From: Fomes fomentarius
Lineage: Eukaryota; Basidiomycota; Agaricomycetes; Polyporales; Polyporaceae
DNA: 64,000 bases
Reading direction: 5' to 3'
Assembly (NCBI GenBank): GCA_022606135.1
Contig: JABYQN010000002.1
Span: 2,852,001 to 2,916,000, forward strand
In this document: piece after piece, positions 11,894 through 22,890 of the stretch
Layout: the number at the start of each line of letters is the position of its first letter
Numbering within the stretch: position 1 is the stretch's first letter
The notes under the pieces: generated by a model
What the model was told of the DNA's origin: nothing
The model's input: only the letters and a program-made list of their open reading frames with translations
The model's database searches: none
Made by a program: the position numbers and the translations under genes

Positions 11894-14800
11894 CTAACAT
11901 CCCAGTATCACTTGCACGTTCTGCCCAAGGTCCCACTGCGGCTCTGCCAAGAACGCCACCGGTCCCGCGACCCGTCCCAGGGTCGCCTGCAACGCAAGCC
12001 ACACCGCGTCTTCGTTGTTCTCGCAGAGCGCCTTGTACAACTCTCTCGCGCACGCCTGCAGCTCCTCGTGCGCCTGCGCGTGCAAGAACCGGCGGAACAG
12101 CACGATGACTTCCCACATCGTCCTGTCCTGCATTTGCACGCCCCGCGCGGCAGCCGTCATTGACATGATGATTGCGCGGTACAGTCGGTGCGAGTGTGTG
12201 TATGCTGACTCAGTGCCCACGCCCGCGCCCGTCGTTGCGCGTTTCGCGAGCGCGCTCGAAGCGTCCGCACGATCGAGCCGCTTCAGCAGCTCGCGGAACC
12301 GCGGCCAGACGTCATCCCAGACGCGTCGGACCATGAAGTCGCCGACGTGTGTGGAAAGTGCCGCGACCAGGGTCGCTGCGGCGCTCACCACGTATGTTTC
12401 GCTGTCCGCGAGGCGGTTCAAGACAAATGGCCATGCGTGATGCACGGACGGGAGTAATGCGGAATCTGGGAGGACTGGTACGGCCCGGGCCAGGAGAAGG
12501 AGGATGCGTGCCCTGAGAGTTGGGGAAGCGTGCGTAAGGAAGTAGACGGAGCGAGAGACAATTTGGGTCGTGAGTGCCTGGGTGGGCGTCCGCGTTGGTT
12601 CCTCGGAAGGATCGTCTTTAAGTTGTGTTTGAGTTTCCTCTTCCGCAGCTGCATACTCATTGTCGGTGTCGTTCTTCGCCCATGATTCCCGGGGGTACGA
12701 GTCATCGCGTATGGGCTCTTCGACAGGGTCCTGGTCATGTCTGTGATGGAACCATTCAGCAAAGTCTTCTAGTCGGCTAGAATCTTCGACCTCGGAAGCA
12801 CGTTGGGTTGTATTGCGCGACTCTTTCGACAGCCTATTGTCTTCATCTTCCTCGATCGCCTTGACCACCTCGCCAAGCACCTCCACCAGACCATCTACGA
12901 TAATCTCGTAGCCGTGGTACTCGTCAAGGCGGTCGAAGCATTCTTCCACAACGTCACCAGCTTTCTGTACCACGTCACGCCCAACGAGTCGGACGAGCAC
13001 CGCGAGAACCTTTGTCGCGTCGACATCCAGCCACCTGCGCGTGAGACGTCTCGATACCGAATCGAGCGCGTAATCAAAGTTGGATAGGAGCAGGTTGGCA
13101 GGTGTCGCATACGACGTGCTGATTGTGATGAAGTTCAGGGCCGCAAGGGCAGAGGCGGATACTACGGACGTGTCCGAGACAATTCCACGAAGGACAGGGT
13201 AGAGGACGTGGAGGAGCAGTGGTAGAAAACGGGCTTCCAGTGTGCCTGCGGTGATTGATAGAAGCTGGAGTGACAGCGCATGGTGCAGCAACGGCTGGAC
13301 GGGAGAATGGGCAGTCGTGCTGCGCTCCGTGCCCGGGAGTGCTTGCACAGTGACCAATCCCTGCACGTGTTCGACTAGAATGTCAGGTATGCCAGTGTTC
13401 GGTTCCGCAGCCTCACGGGTGTCAGTGTCATCCGAGCTGTCCGAGCTCTCCGCCAGCCGCCTCGCAAGTTCCCGGGCGAACTTCTCCAGCCTCTTCCCAC
13501 GGCCGACGACCGACGCAGAAGAGGTAGGCACATCCAGTGACACTCGCCCGACGCCTTCCAGAAGCCGGCAGGCACACCAAAGCGCCGCAACCGCTCGCTT
13601 GCCTCGCCCGCTCTGTCCGACGTCGACGAACCACTCGATCGCAAATAGCGCTTCGTCTCCCGCCGTGCGGCCCAGGGCCCGGAATGTTCTCTCCAACGCT
13701 TCATGTGCGGAACGCGAGCTGACATGCCGGAATGTCAGTTCGGGGAACGGCACAACTTGGGCAGCGGAGGGGTCGTTCTCGAGCATGACTTGCGCGGCGG
13801 ACGTCTCCGTGACGATAACTGGTGGGTTGACAAACTCCAGAGTAGAAAGGAGGCCCCATCCCCACTTTTCTACACCCCCATGAGGGCCCAGGAGCTTGCC
13901 AACACCGGTCGATATTGCGGAAATCCCAGGGAGCGAGGGATCGCTCGGAGGTGTTGCTAGTTGGCAAACAGACTCGAGTACTGTCGCAACGTGCTCCACC
14001 TTGGCGTCGGCGTGCGAGAGAAGCAGACGCGGGAGCGCTGCCAGGTGGTCTCGTGAGATCTGGAGCAACACTTGTAGGATGTGATGTTGCGAGTTCAGTG
14101 AGCCTGTCAGGATCTGTCTCAAGGATGCATCGGCTTGCGCGGACACCCGCTCAAAAGAAGAGGCCTTGAGGGATAGAAGAAAAGATAGCAAGAGCGGCTG
14201 GGACTGTGGTACAGTGAGAGCCGTCGCGGAAAGCACCGAGGCCGCGAATGTAGCAAGTCCGATGAGAGCAGCAGGAGTCTGATGCTTTACCAGCGGCGAC
14301 AGTGCATTCATAGCAATATGCAGCTGAGAGGCGGTACCCCGCAGCCAAGCTGGTGTACGCTGGGTCGAGAAACGGGGGCGGGTGGCATCATCTGAGGGGT
14401 GTTGCTCGCGGTTCAAGTCGCTGAGAAGGTCTTCCAGATTATCGACGCTGCGAACGGCACCTTCGCGGACACAGACGTCATCACCTACAGCGCGAATTAT
14501 AGTGTACTGCATGACAAGGAGGGCAGCAGCAACGATGTCGCCGTTGGCCCATCCTCTTGCCGTGCCAACACCGAGAGCGATTTTGCTCATACTGCTGACT
14601 GTGCCGGGAAGAATTGAAGGTACGAAGCTGTCATGAAGGCAGGTCTTTACGATGACTGATAAAACCTTCAACGAGACACGTTGGAGAGGGAGGCTGGAAC
14701 ACTCAGCTGTGAGCATGAGGGAGTTCAAGGTCTGGCCAATAATGGGGATAAACTTGGCCGTTTGAACGTGAATGACGATCGCGTTCAGCTTCGAATGTGC

Positions 14801-15353
14801 GCGAGCATCGTCCGTAGAGCCAGAAGGATCTTCGTCGGGGTTGCGTTCTCGGGACAGAACCCAGAGGCAGTTGACGGCAGCAGCTTTGGTCTCCTCATCT
14901 CTATCCTTGCCTTTGCCTTTGCGATCGATGCCACCCAAGATTGCACTAGAGAGCATGAATATTTGATCCCATGCGGTGACCTCCATGTCCCACCACCAGA
15001 TATCGGATAGGAAGGCGAGGACAGCAAGGAGTCTTTCGAGTAGGCGGTCGGGAAGGGAGGATAGTTCATTCCGACGTAGGATTGATGAGAGAGGAAAAAA
15101 GACATAGTTGATGGTTTGTGATGTCAATACATGACCTGAAGATCGCAGCAGGGAGAGGGCGTCGTGGAGGTCGGTCAAGAGCTTGATGACAATGGGGATC
15201 GAGGTCGGGGTCAAGAGCGAGTTGGCGAGGAGGGGTACACAAATGACCTTGAGCTGAGACGGGGCTGAATGAAGGAGGCAGCAGAGACAGGTGTAGATGG
15301 ACACGCACCCGCTGAAAGGCAGACTGGCTCGCGCCTACGCCTGCGTCCGTCAT
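11894..15353 (-). CDS. TTI1: TTI1 (Tel2-interacting protein 1), TTT complex HEAT-repeat protein
   Basis: Tti1, Tel2 and Tti2 form the TTT co-chaperone that matures PIKK kinases (TOR, ATM/Tel1, ATR). Two exons, 15353-15309 and 15253-11894, encode 1,134 aa. The 45-nt first exon (MTDAGVGASQSAFQR) joins to LKVICVPLLANSLLTPTSIP, the conserved N-terminus. The whole length reads as helical HEAT-like repeats (for example INYVFFPLSSILRRNELSSL). The C-terminal block AWPFVLNRLADSETYVVSAA, with VRRVWDDVWPRFRELLKRL, is the most conserved part of the family. An acidic, probably disordered insert lies near residues 830-890. The ATG at 15353 is the only ATG in the first exon frame. It shares a 284-bp divergent promoter with ABZ1. 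Confidence 0.88.
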
Positions 15354-15637
15354 TCCTGCTAAGAGTCCAACGCCGGTGCAGCGATTGAGAATAGAGAGAC
15401 AACGGAGGACGGGCGTCAAGTGTAAATCTGCTGGATTGGATCGCGTTACGGAGCAGCACCTGACCGAGTGACAGTCGCGTCGCCCAATCGAACTTGCCCA
15501 CTGGCCTGTTTCTGCTCCGCCTAGACGATGTTCACCAGGCCTACGGCGAGTCTATAGCTTATTCTCTTTCTCTAATGTCTTCCGACCCGCGCATCCCACA
15601 CCACGTCCTCCTGTCTTGATTCTTCCCATCGCCCTCC

Positions 15638-18142
15638 ATGTCTCCCACCCTCAGCCCCCGCATCCTCCTCATAGACTCCTACGACTCCTTCACTTACAAG
15701 TATGCCTGTTCTTGTCATCTCTGGCCGACTGAATCACTGACACATCGCCCTAATTTTTCTACCAGCTTGGCATCGTTGTGCAAACGAGCGATACCCCATA
15801 GCCGCATTCACATCATCAAGAACAATGCCTTGTCCGCTCCGGCTCTCCTTCCTCTCCTAGATCACTTCGATGCCGTCATCGTCGGACCTGGACCTGGCTC
15901 TCCTGACATCCCAGAGGACGTAGGCGTCGTCCGAGATATCTGGCACGTCGCCGCGGACAATCTCATCCCCGTTTTCGGCGTTTGTCTTGGTCTCCAAAGT
16001 CTCGCCGTCGAGCACGGCGCCAAGGTCAAACGACTTAGCGTCGTGAAACATGGCCTGATTTATCGGGTGGAACACTGTGGCGCCGAGATATTCCAGGACG
16101 TTAGCGAGGTTCAAGCTGTCCGCTACCACTCCCTCCACATTGAACTATCTGACCAGCCCGATCTGATTCCCCTCGCATGGGCCGACGATGGCGAGGACAA
16201 CGGCATGGTGCTCATGGGCCTCAAGCACCGCACGAAGCCTTTTTGGTCTGTGCAGTACCACCCGGAATCCGTCTGCACCGTTGGGGGCGGCGAGGATGTC
16301 CTGCGGAACTTCTGGTACCTTGCGCGAGAGTGGTCCTCCGCGCACGGCAGGGTTACACACCCCTGGAGCGGTGATGTCGAGGCTCTAGTCGGTTCGGCTT
16401 GGACGAGCGTCCGGCCTGAGCTATTATCAGCGGACGAAGAGCAGTCCGTACCAGTACTCAGCCACACACTGCTTCTAACCAACGTGGGCATTCCCCGCAT
16501 CTGCGAGATGTTAGGTGTCGAAGATGACAGCGCAGACTTCGTCATGCTTGATTCTGCTGCTGTACCGGGCCGTTTCTCTATTATAGGCTGTCTAACTCCA
16601 ACGTCGCCGAAGGTCACCTACTCCGTGGGCGACCTGTCCGTTCGAGTGCAACGGGGCTCGGACGTCACCTATGAGCCACTCGGAGGTTTGGACATATGGG
16701 CATGGCTTGAAGCGTTTATGCGGACTAGGAGAGCTCAAGGAGGGCTTCCTGATGTTCCGTTCTGGGGGGTCTCGTTGGCTATTTGAGCTACGAGCTTGGG
16801 TCGAATACTTTGTCCCCTCTGACTACTAGATCGGATCCACACGGTCGTCACAGCGATGTCAACTTAGCCTTCGTGGAGCGGAGCGTGGTCGTGGATCAAC
16901 GCTCTGACAAAGTCCATGTACAGACTATCATCCCACGCGATGAAGTCTGGCTTCATAGGATGGTTCAGATGTTGGAAGCCCTTGCAGGTCCAGCCATTGA
17001 CAGACCTGCGCCACCTTCTAAACCTGACAAGGCTCTCCGTGCCCCGACAGTCACCCTCCCTGACCGCGATTCGTACATCTCCAAGATCAAAGCTGCCAAA
17101 GAGTGGCTCTTCTCCGGAGACTCTTACGAACTCTGCGTGACCGCGCCTACCCGCGTCCTGGCACCGAGAGCTCCCTCGGCAGTTGCGCGAGGCACTTCCT
17201 CCTCCTGGGCCCTCTACAAGCTCCTCCGCGCCCGCAACCCGGCACCACACTCCGGGTATATCCGACTGCACCCCTCAACTCTCCTATCCTCTTCCCCCGA
17301 ACGCTTCCTGTCCTACGCCCGGCCACCCGACAGTGTGTGCCAGCTCCGGCCGATCAAGGGCACAGTGCGCAAATGCCCAGGGGTCACGCGTGCTGTTGCG
17401 GAAGAGATGCTCGCGGGGAGCAAGAAGGAGGTCGCGGAGAACCTGATGATCGTTGACCTCATCCGACACGATTTGCACAGCGTCGTCGGCGAGGACGTGC
17501 GCGTGAAGCAGTTCTGCCACGTCGAGGAGTACGAGACCGTCTGGCAGCTCGTTAGCGTCATCGAGGGCCGTCCGGACCCGTCTGTACGAGAGAGGATGCA
17601 CGAGGACCTGGGCTGGGAGGTCCTGCGGGCGAGTTTGCCTCCAGGTATGACTATTCGAGCGTGTTTGGTAGAGAACTAACTTCATTGCGTTTGGGCTACT
17701 AGGGAGCATGACGGGCGCGCCCAAGAAGCGCAGTGTCGAGATCCTCCGCCAGTTGGAAGGCGCAGAGCGCGGTGTCTATTCTGGGGTGGTTGGCTACGCC
17801 GATGTCGGCGGGAGCGGCGACTGGGCGGTCATCATCCGCAGCTGCTTCAGGTACGACGAGCACCCCTCCCCGCCTCCGTCGACCCCACAACATCTCCAGT
17901 CCAAGTCTCAGAACGGCCGCGGCAGGAATGATTCTACCCATGGAACAGCTCCATATGATCACATTAACGAGACCCTCAACGGTATCAAACACCCGGGGAG
18001 CAATCACGCTCTCACCGATGAATGGACACTCGGTGCTGGTGGTGCCATAACGGCACTCTCAGACCCTGTCGCAGAGTGGGATGAAATGATTACGAAGGCT
18101 CAGAGTGTCCTACGCGCATTTGGTGACATCGAGTCGCAGTGA
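15638..18142 (+). CDS. ABZ1: aminodeoxychorismate synthase (PABA synthase), one-base frameshift
   Basis: Bifunctional enzyme making 4-amino-4-deoxychorismate for folate: an N-terminal glutamine amidotransferase joined to a chorismate-binding synthase. Exons 15638-15699, 15766-17644, 17703-18142. Amidotransferase motifs: DSYDSFTYNLASLCKRA, VIVGPGPGSP, the nucleophile in VFGVCLGLQSLAV, and SVQYHPESV. Synthase motifs: YELC, PIKGTVRK, DLIRHDLH, SLPPGSMTGAPKKRSVEIL and IIRSCF. At 16764-16769 a run of six G interrupts the frame: PFWGG should continue to LVGYLSYELG, but the reading goes to a stop at TGA (16785). The three exons sum to 2,381 nt, one short of a multiple of three. Adding one base to the run would restore 793 aa. 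Either an assembly error or a true lesion; the rest is intact. Confidence 0.9.
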
Positions 18143-18631
18143 CTATACACGAGACGTCTTAGATTCTTCGGGATATACAGCTTGGGAAGCTTATTCTGTA
18201 TCACCTATACTCGCATCCGTGCTTCTCAGTGATGCTGCTTTCGATACACGCCACTAACTAGACTTCCTGCCATTTGGGCTTCATCACGCCATTGTATCAC
18301 TACACCGCTGGGTTCAACTCCCACATCAAACATCTGTACCTCTACGTACGAAACGCTGTAGCCATGTGTCTATAGCCACTGTGCATCCTTCACCAGGATG
18401 CACATTAGTAGGTAATCCGTCGTCGCATCACACATGTGTCACCTTTGTATATACCTTTTGCTATCGTTTAAAACACGGTACAGCCCTTCATAACCCAAGA
18501 GTACAACATAGATCGTTTCAACTGCGCCCGGAGATTCGTCGCCAGCCACTGCTTCAGGCCAAGAGAGCGATGTGCCGTAGTTCACTACAGGTCCGGATCA
18601 GGATCAGTGAAGTGGTAGGGGAGTTGCGCCA
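18143..18631. other. convergent 3' intergenic region, 489 bp
   Basis: Between the ABZ1 stop and the stop of the oxygenase gene. It should hold both polyadenylation regions. I see no coding frame or repeat of note. A TTCAACTCCC stretch near 18313 resembles a tRNA T-loop but has no acceptor stem. Confidence 0.5.
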
Positions 18632-20047
18632 CTAAAGGGGGACATACTTCTGGACCTGCTGCCCAACCTTCATTGACTCGTAGACAGCGTCCTCGTCAAG
18701 ATCAACCTTGCCAAGGTTTATCGTATCCGCACGGATAGCACGCGCGCGGTCCTGCAGAGAGGGGATGGGCGCGAGATCATAGTCGGACGAGAGGTGCCAG
18801 AAGAACGTCGATGAGATCCGGATAAGTGGGCGATCGGGATTCTGTACCTTTCGACGTTCGATAGCCTGAGAGCCACAGGATCATGGAGTCAGCGCCATGG
18901 ATAGTGAGTGCGTTTTAAGCACACCTGGAGAGTCGCTTCGTTGACGACTACTTCGTGGAAGCCAGCCTTGACGAGACCGCCACTGAGGTGCTCCAGCTGT
19001 TTCCCTGCTTGCACGAGCAGGTATCGGCCGGTTGCAGGGAACTTGACTGGGATGCGCTTGCCGGTATTCCGAGCCCATATGTTCAGACCGGGGTAGCGAG
19101 AGCGTCCGTGGATGGTCAAGAAGTTTAAGTCGGTGTGGAAGCCGGCAAGGATGGTGTCCTCCTTGCCATACTTCACGAGGTCCGATGCGGTGGGCGCAAG
19201 GAGGTGCGGTCTTCAGGCATTATGCATGTCAGCATAGCGATGTATTGAATGCAGTGCTTGAGATCTCACCCATAGCGACCGGCTTCTCTGAAGGTCTCGC
19301 GAGCAAGCCCCAGTCCGATAGCGGCCATTTCCGCCAGATTTTCCACACTGAGACGGGGTCTCAGCATAATATTTCGGAGTGAGTTTCAGGAAATCCCTAC
19401 GCAGTCTTCATGGAGCTTCCCCACTTCTCCATGACCGGTGTCCACCTTACTCGGATGTCCTCGGCCACAGGCACGACGTTCGGCGCGTTCAACCCAGGGT
19501 ATTTCGTCTCGTACGGCGGCTTCTCGCTCATTTTCCAGAAAAACCGGCACTTGGGATCCGGGGAGTGAGCAGTGATGTCCAGTGGTCGTTCAGCAGGATC
19601 CAGGCGGGCGATTACTTTCAGGCATGGTTCGTCGACTGCACATTTGGGCTTCTCAGTGTTCTCAAGAGTGACGCCCACCTATGTGTCAGAGTTTCAGCAG
19701 ACAGGGAGAGTTGGAAAGTCATGAGTCCCTTGCCTGATATCCCAGATCTGGACGTTCATCCTTCTTCAACATTTCTTCAGGCTGGGCGAAATAGTCTTCA
19801 ATCAAGTCAAGGAACGTGTTGTTGTCGTCTTCTGACACCATAGAGTCGTGTAGAAGAAGCGCTCCATAAACGATCAGCGCGTCAGCGGCCTATTCAGACG
19901 GAACAACCTTTGTGAGCCTCAAATGATGTACAACATATGGCCAAACACCGTAACCCGCACCTTTCGGCATTCCTTCAAGGACTCCTCGGTATCTGGGGCA
20001 GACAAGAAGACATCGATATCAACAATGGGAAGAATAACATCGGACAT
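18632..20047 (-). CDS. 2-oxoglutarate/Fe(II)-dependent oxygenase (isopenicillin N synthase-like)
   Basis: Non-heme iron oxygenase of the clavaminate/isopenicillin N synthase superfamily; substrate not known. Six exons (20047-19961, 19889-19734, 19678-19401, 19347-19270, 19210-18924+1, 18865-18632) give 372 aa starting MSDVILPIVDIDVFLSAP. The iron site is in GFHTDLNFLTIHGRSRYPGL (His-x-Asp) with the distal His in GFHEVVVNEATLQ and the co-substrate Arg region in DRPLIRISSTFFWH. The segment EDYFAQPEEMLKKDERPDLG is the usual N-terminal region of this family. The second intron (19733-19679) starts with GC (CAG|GCAAGG) instead of GT, a known minor donor class. The protein ends VGQQVQKYVPL. Convergent with ABZ1 and divergent from UBC12 by 262 bp. 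No cluster partner suggests a secondary metabolite role. Confidence 0.88.
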
Positions 20048-20309
20048 TGTCGCGGTACTAGACGCAGCAGACGTTAGTTTGTGCAGGAGAGGATGATGGT
20101 CGGTGGTGGGAAGGACGCTAAGCTTGAAGAACAAAGCTATAGATCGACGGTTGCTAAATCAGGATATACGGCAGCACGAACGAATCATGTGACCCAGATA
20201 TGACTTCCGAATCATGCAGCGAGCGCTTGCTGTACTTGACACCCTTGCACGCGCCTCGTTTATACCAGCCACTCGCCGCACACACTACTACCCCAGACGG
20301 CTAACCGCG

Positions 20310-21133
20310 ATGATTAAGGTATGCCCATTGAATATTTCTATTGCTTGAGGTGCTGTAACACTCTTGCCGTAGATCTGGAGCATGAAGAAGAATGAGGACC
20401 AGGCAGCGAAGAAGAAACCAAAGACGAGTGCAGCTCAGATTAGAGTCCAAAAAGGTGTGCACATCGTCCAGAATGACTCTTCTCCGTACGTCTCAGTACT
20501 GGATGTTGGTTCTGTACAGATCTTACCGAGCTTGACCTACCATCAACAATGGTCACAAGCTTCCCGGATCCCGCAGATCTCCTTAACTTCACGCTCACCA
20601 TCACTCCCGATGAGGGTGCGTACATCAGTTGTGCTTCGGAACGGGCACACGTCATAATGTAGTGGGAAGGCATGTACAAGGGCGGTTCGTTCCTCTTCAC
20701 ATTCAAGATCAACGCAAATTACCCTCATGAGCCTCCCAAGGTCAAGTGCGAGCAGAAGGTACGCCCTTCGCCACATCCCATGTATGTAACTATTAACTGG
20801 ACCGTACGGCTACAGATCTACCACCCAAACGTTGACCTTCAGGGAAATGTTTGCTTGAACATCCTCCGAGAGGACTGGAAGCCGGTGCTGAACCTCAACT
20901 CCGTGATGGTCGGACTACAATACCTCTTCCTTGAGCCGAACGCAGATGACCCCTTGAACAAGGGTCAGTTCCTTTTTAATATCATTGTCATTGAAGTGAC
21001 TCACACGATTCGTACAGAGGCAGCGGAGGAGCTCAAGCGCAACCGAGAACAGTTCATTTACAACGTGAAGTCCTCCATGCGTGGAGGCGCGATCAAGGGC
21101 GAGAAGTACGATGTTGTCATCAAGGACCGTTGA
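20310..21133 (+). CDS. UBC12: NEDD8-conjugating enzyme E2 (Ubc12)
   Basis: Transfers NEDD8/Rub1 to cullins, activating cullin-RING ubiquitin ligases. Six exons: 20310-20318, 20373-20454, 20520-20615, 20670-20758, 20816-20963, 21018-21133 (179 aa). The first coding exon is only nine bases (MIK). The N-terminus [20 protein letters not shown] is the E1-docking tail that distinguishes Ubc12 from other E2 enzymes. Next come [42 protein letters not shown], and the active-site cysteine in [20 protein letters not shown]. The end is [10 protein letters not shown]. All catalytic features are present and the length is normal. Start is fixed by the conserved MIK peptide. Confidence 0.96.
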
Positions 21134-21584
21134 GCTCCATACCATCAATGCGATGGCACCGTACCGCAACCCTACGGCGCTGCTTCTGCATGGCAGATAT
21201 CTCTCCGTAAGATACATTGGGTGGGGGAGTCGTAGACTAGAGGTGTACTATTCTGTTGTGACCGTATCTGGAACCCTGCATATTTTTTGTCCGTTGCATC
21301 GTTGCATGTTTACCTACTAAAATCTTTCGTTGCTCTTTTAAAGAGGGTTTGTTGTTGACGCGTTTCTTCAAAATGGGTGCTCGCGAGATGCAATCACGTG
21401 CTCCACCTTGGGAGCAGTTTTGGAGGCTTAGTTAATAGTATGGAACGCCTTAACGCTCTTCACTGGTGGTGCCCTCCGTTATCTGTCTCGTCACGATCCA
21501 CCAACCGAAAGCCCTTGACGTACACGCAGCACTCGCCAGCAGTCTCTCTCTACAAGTACGAGGACGTTACACATCTCAAGCAGC
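21134..21584. other. intergenic gap, 451 bp
   Basis: Between UBC12 and NOP6, same strand; it must contain the NOP6 promoter and the UBC12 poly(A) region. A small inverted repeat, CTCTTTTAAAGAG, occurs near 21335. No credible gene. Confidence 0.45.
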
Positions 21585-22775
21585 ATGAGCTCCGCCCCCA
21601 AACTCACCAAGAAGCAAAAGAAGGCGCTCGCATTCCGTGAACGCAAAGGCAAGGGCAAGGCGAAGGGCTTCGATGAACTGGACAACGACGTTCCTATCGA
21701 AGAGAATCAAGATCTCGCTGAGGCTGAGCTGGACGAAGAAGCTCCTCCTGTGGAAGCTCAAGCGCGACCTGCGACAAGCACGAAGAAGGGAGGTGCGGAG
21801 AGTGCGGACACTGTGGGCAGCGCTCACAAGGGGAAGAAGCGGAAGCGGGAAGTGGAGGACACGGGTGACGAGAGCAAGGACAAGGATGTCGGTGTGGAGG
21901 AAGGGGACACGGGGAAGCAGAAAGCGAAGAAAAAGCGGAAGGGTGTGGACAGTAGTGGGGTAGAGGTCGAGACGGATGAGTCGGCAGAGAAGGGGAAGGG
22001 AAATAGCAAAAACGGAAAGCAGCGGTATATTCTGTTTGTTGGTATGTTGCATTTACCGGTAGAATGTCATGCATCTATTCATCTCATTGTAGGCAACCTG
22101 AAGTATACCACCACAAAGGAGGCGGTCGAGAAGCACTTCTCGAAATGCGGTACGTCCGCATGACGCAAATATCGTATATTGCTCTTCACCGCTGTTCCCT
22201 ATGCAGATCCTCCGCCTACAGTGCGACTTATGACATCAAAACCCGCAGACAAACCGAAACCCACGTTGAAGTCGAAAGGTTTCGCATTCGTCGAATTCAC
22301 ACATCGGAACGCCCTGCAGCAAGGCTTAAAGCTGCATCAGTCTGAGCTGGAGGGGCGGAAGATTAATGTGGAGCTCACTGCAGGCGGCGGAGGGAAGAGC
22401 GAGGCGAGGATAGAAAAGGTCAAGAAGCGGAACCGCGAGCTTCACGAGCAGAGGGTGCGACCTACCATTTACTTGAGCATCTCCTGGTCACTCAGCGACC
22501 TTTTCCAGAAAATACAAGTGTTGAAGCGCAGTACGACGAGGAAAACGTCGGAAATAGGCTCGGAGGCACCAGAACAGGAGGTTCAGACGGAACGGCCACA
22601 ACGCTATTCAGCCACCTCGGGTGTGGACCAAATGCCATTCAAGAAACGGACATGGTCGATACCAGAAGCAGGCGATGATGAAGGGGCCTCAGGAAAGAAG
22701 AGGGGCAGTAAGAAAGGCAAGAAGTGGCTACCCAAAGCTTTAGGTACCGGCGTGAATGCCATACCTGTCGGTTGA
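21585..22775 (+). CDS. NOP6: Nop6-like RRM protein, small-subunit ribosome biogenesis
   Basis: Nop6 is a nucleolar RNA-binding protein of early 40S assembly that binds near the snR52 site in yeast. Four exons (21585-22041, 22093-22149, 22207-22454, 22509-22775) give 342 aa. The N-terminal 145 residues are Lys/Glu-rich and disordered, opening with MSSAPKLTKKQKKALAFRER, typical of nucleolar factors. The single RRM runs from RYILFVGNLKYTTTKEAVEK through PPPTVRLMTSK to KGFAFVEFTHRNALQQGLKL and EGRKINVELTAGGGG. The tail RPQRYSATSGVDQMPFKKRT matches a block conserved among fungal Nop6 proteins. The third intron is 54 nt with no stop codon, so retention would add 18 residues without a frameshift. 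Confidence 0.85.
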
Positions 22776-22890
22776 TCGTGCAGCTTCTCCGATACGTCTT
22801 GCGTGTACGTGGAGGAGCATAGCCAAGATGGATATCTATACTAAGTCCATAGTCCTATTATCTGAGCGTAAACATATGCGGGCCAGCCCA

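Noticed and set aside
18308..18330. T-loop-like GGGTTCAACTCCCAC
   Set aside because: Only a short hairpin; no acceptor, D or anticodon arms can be placed at normal distances.
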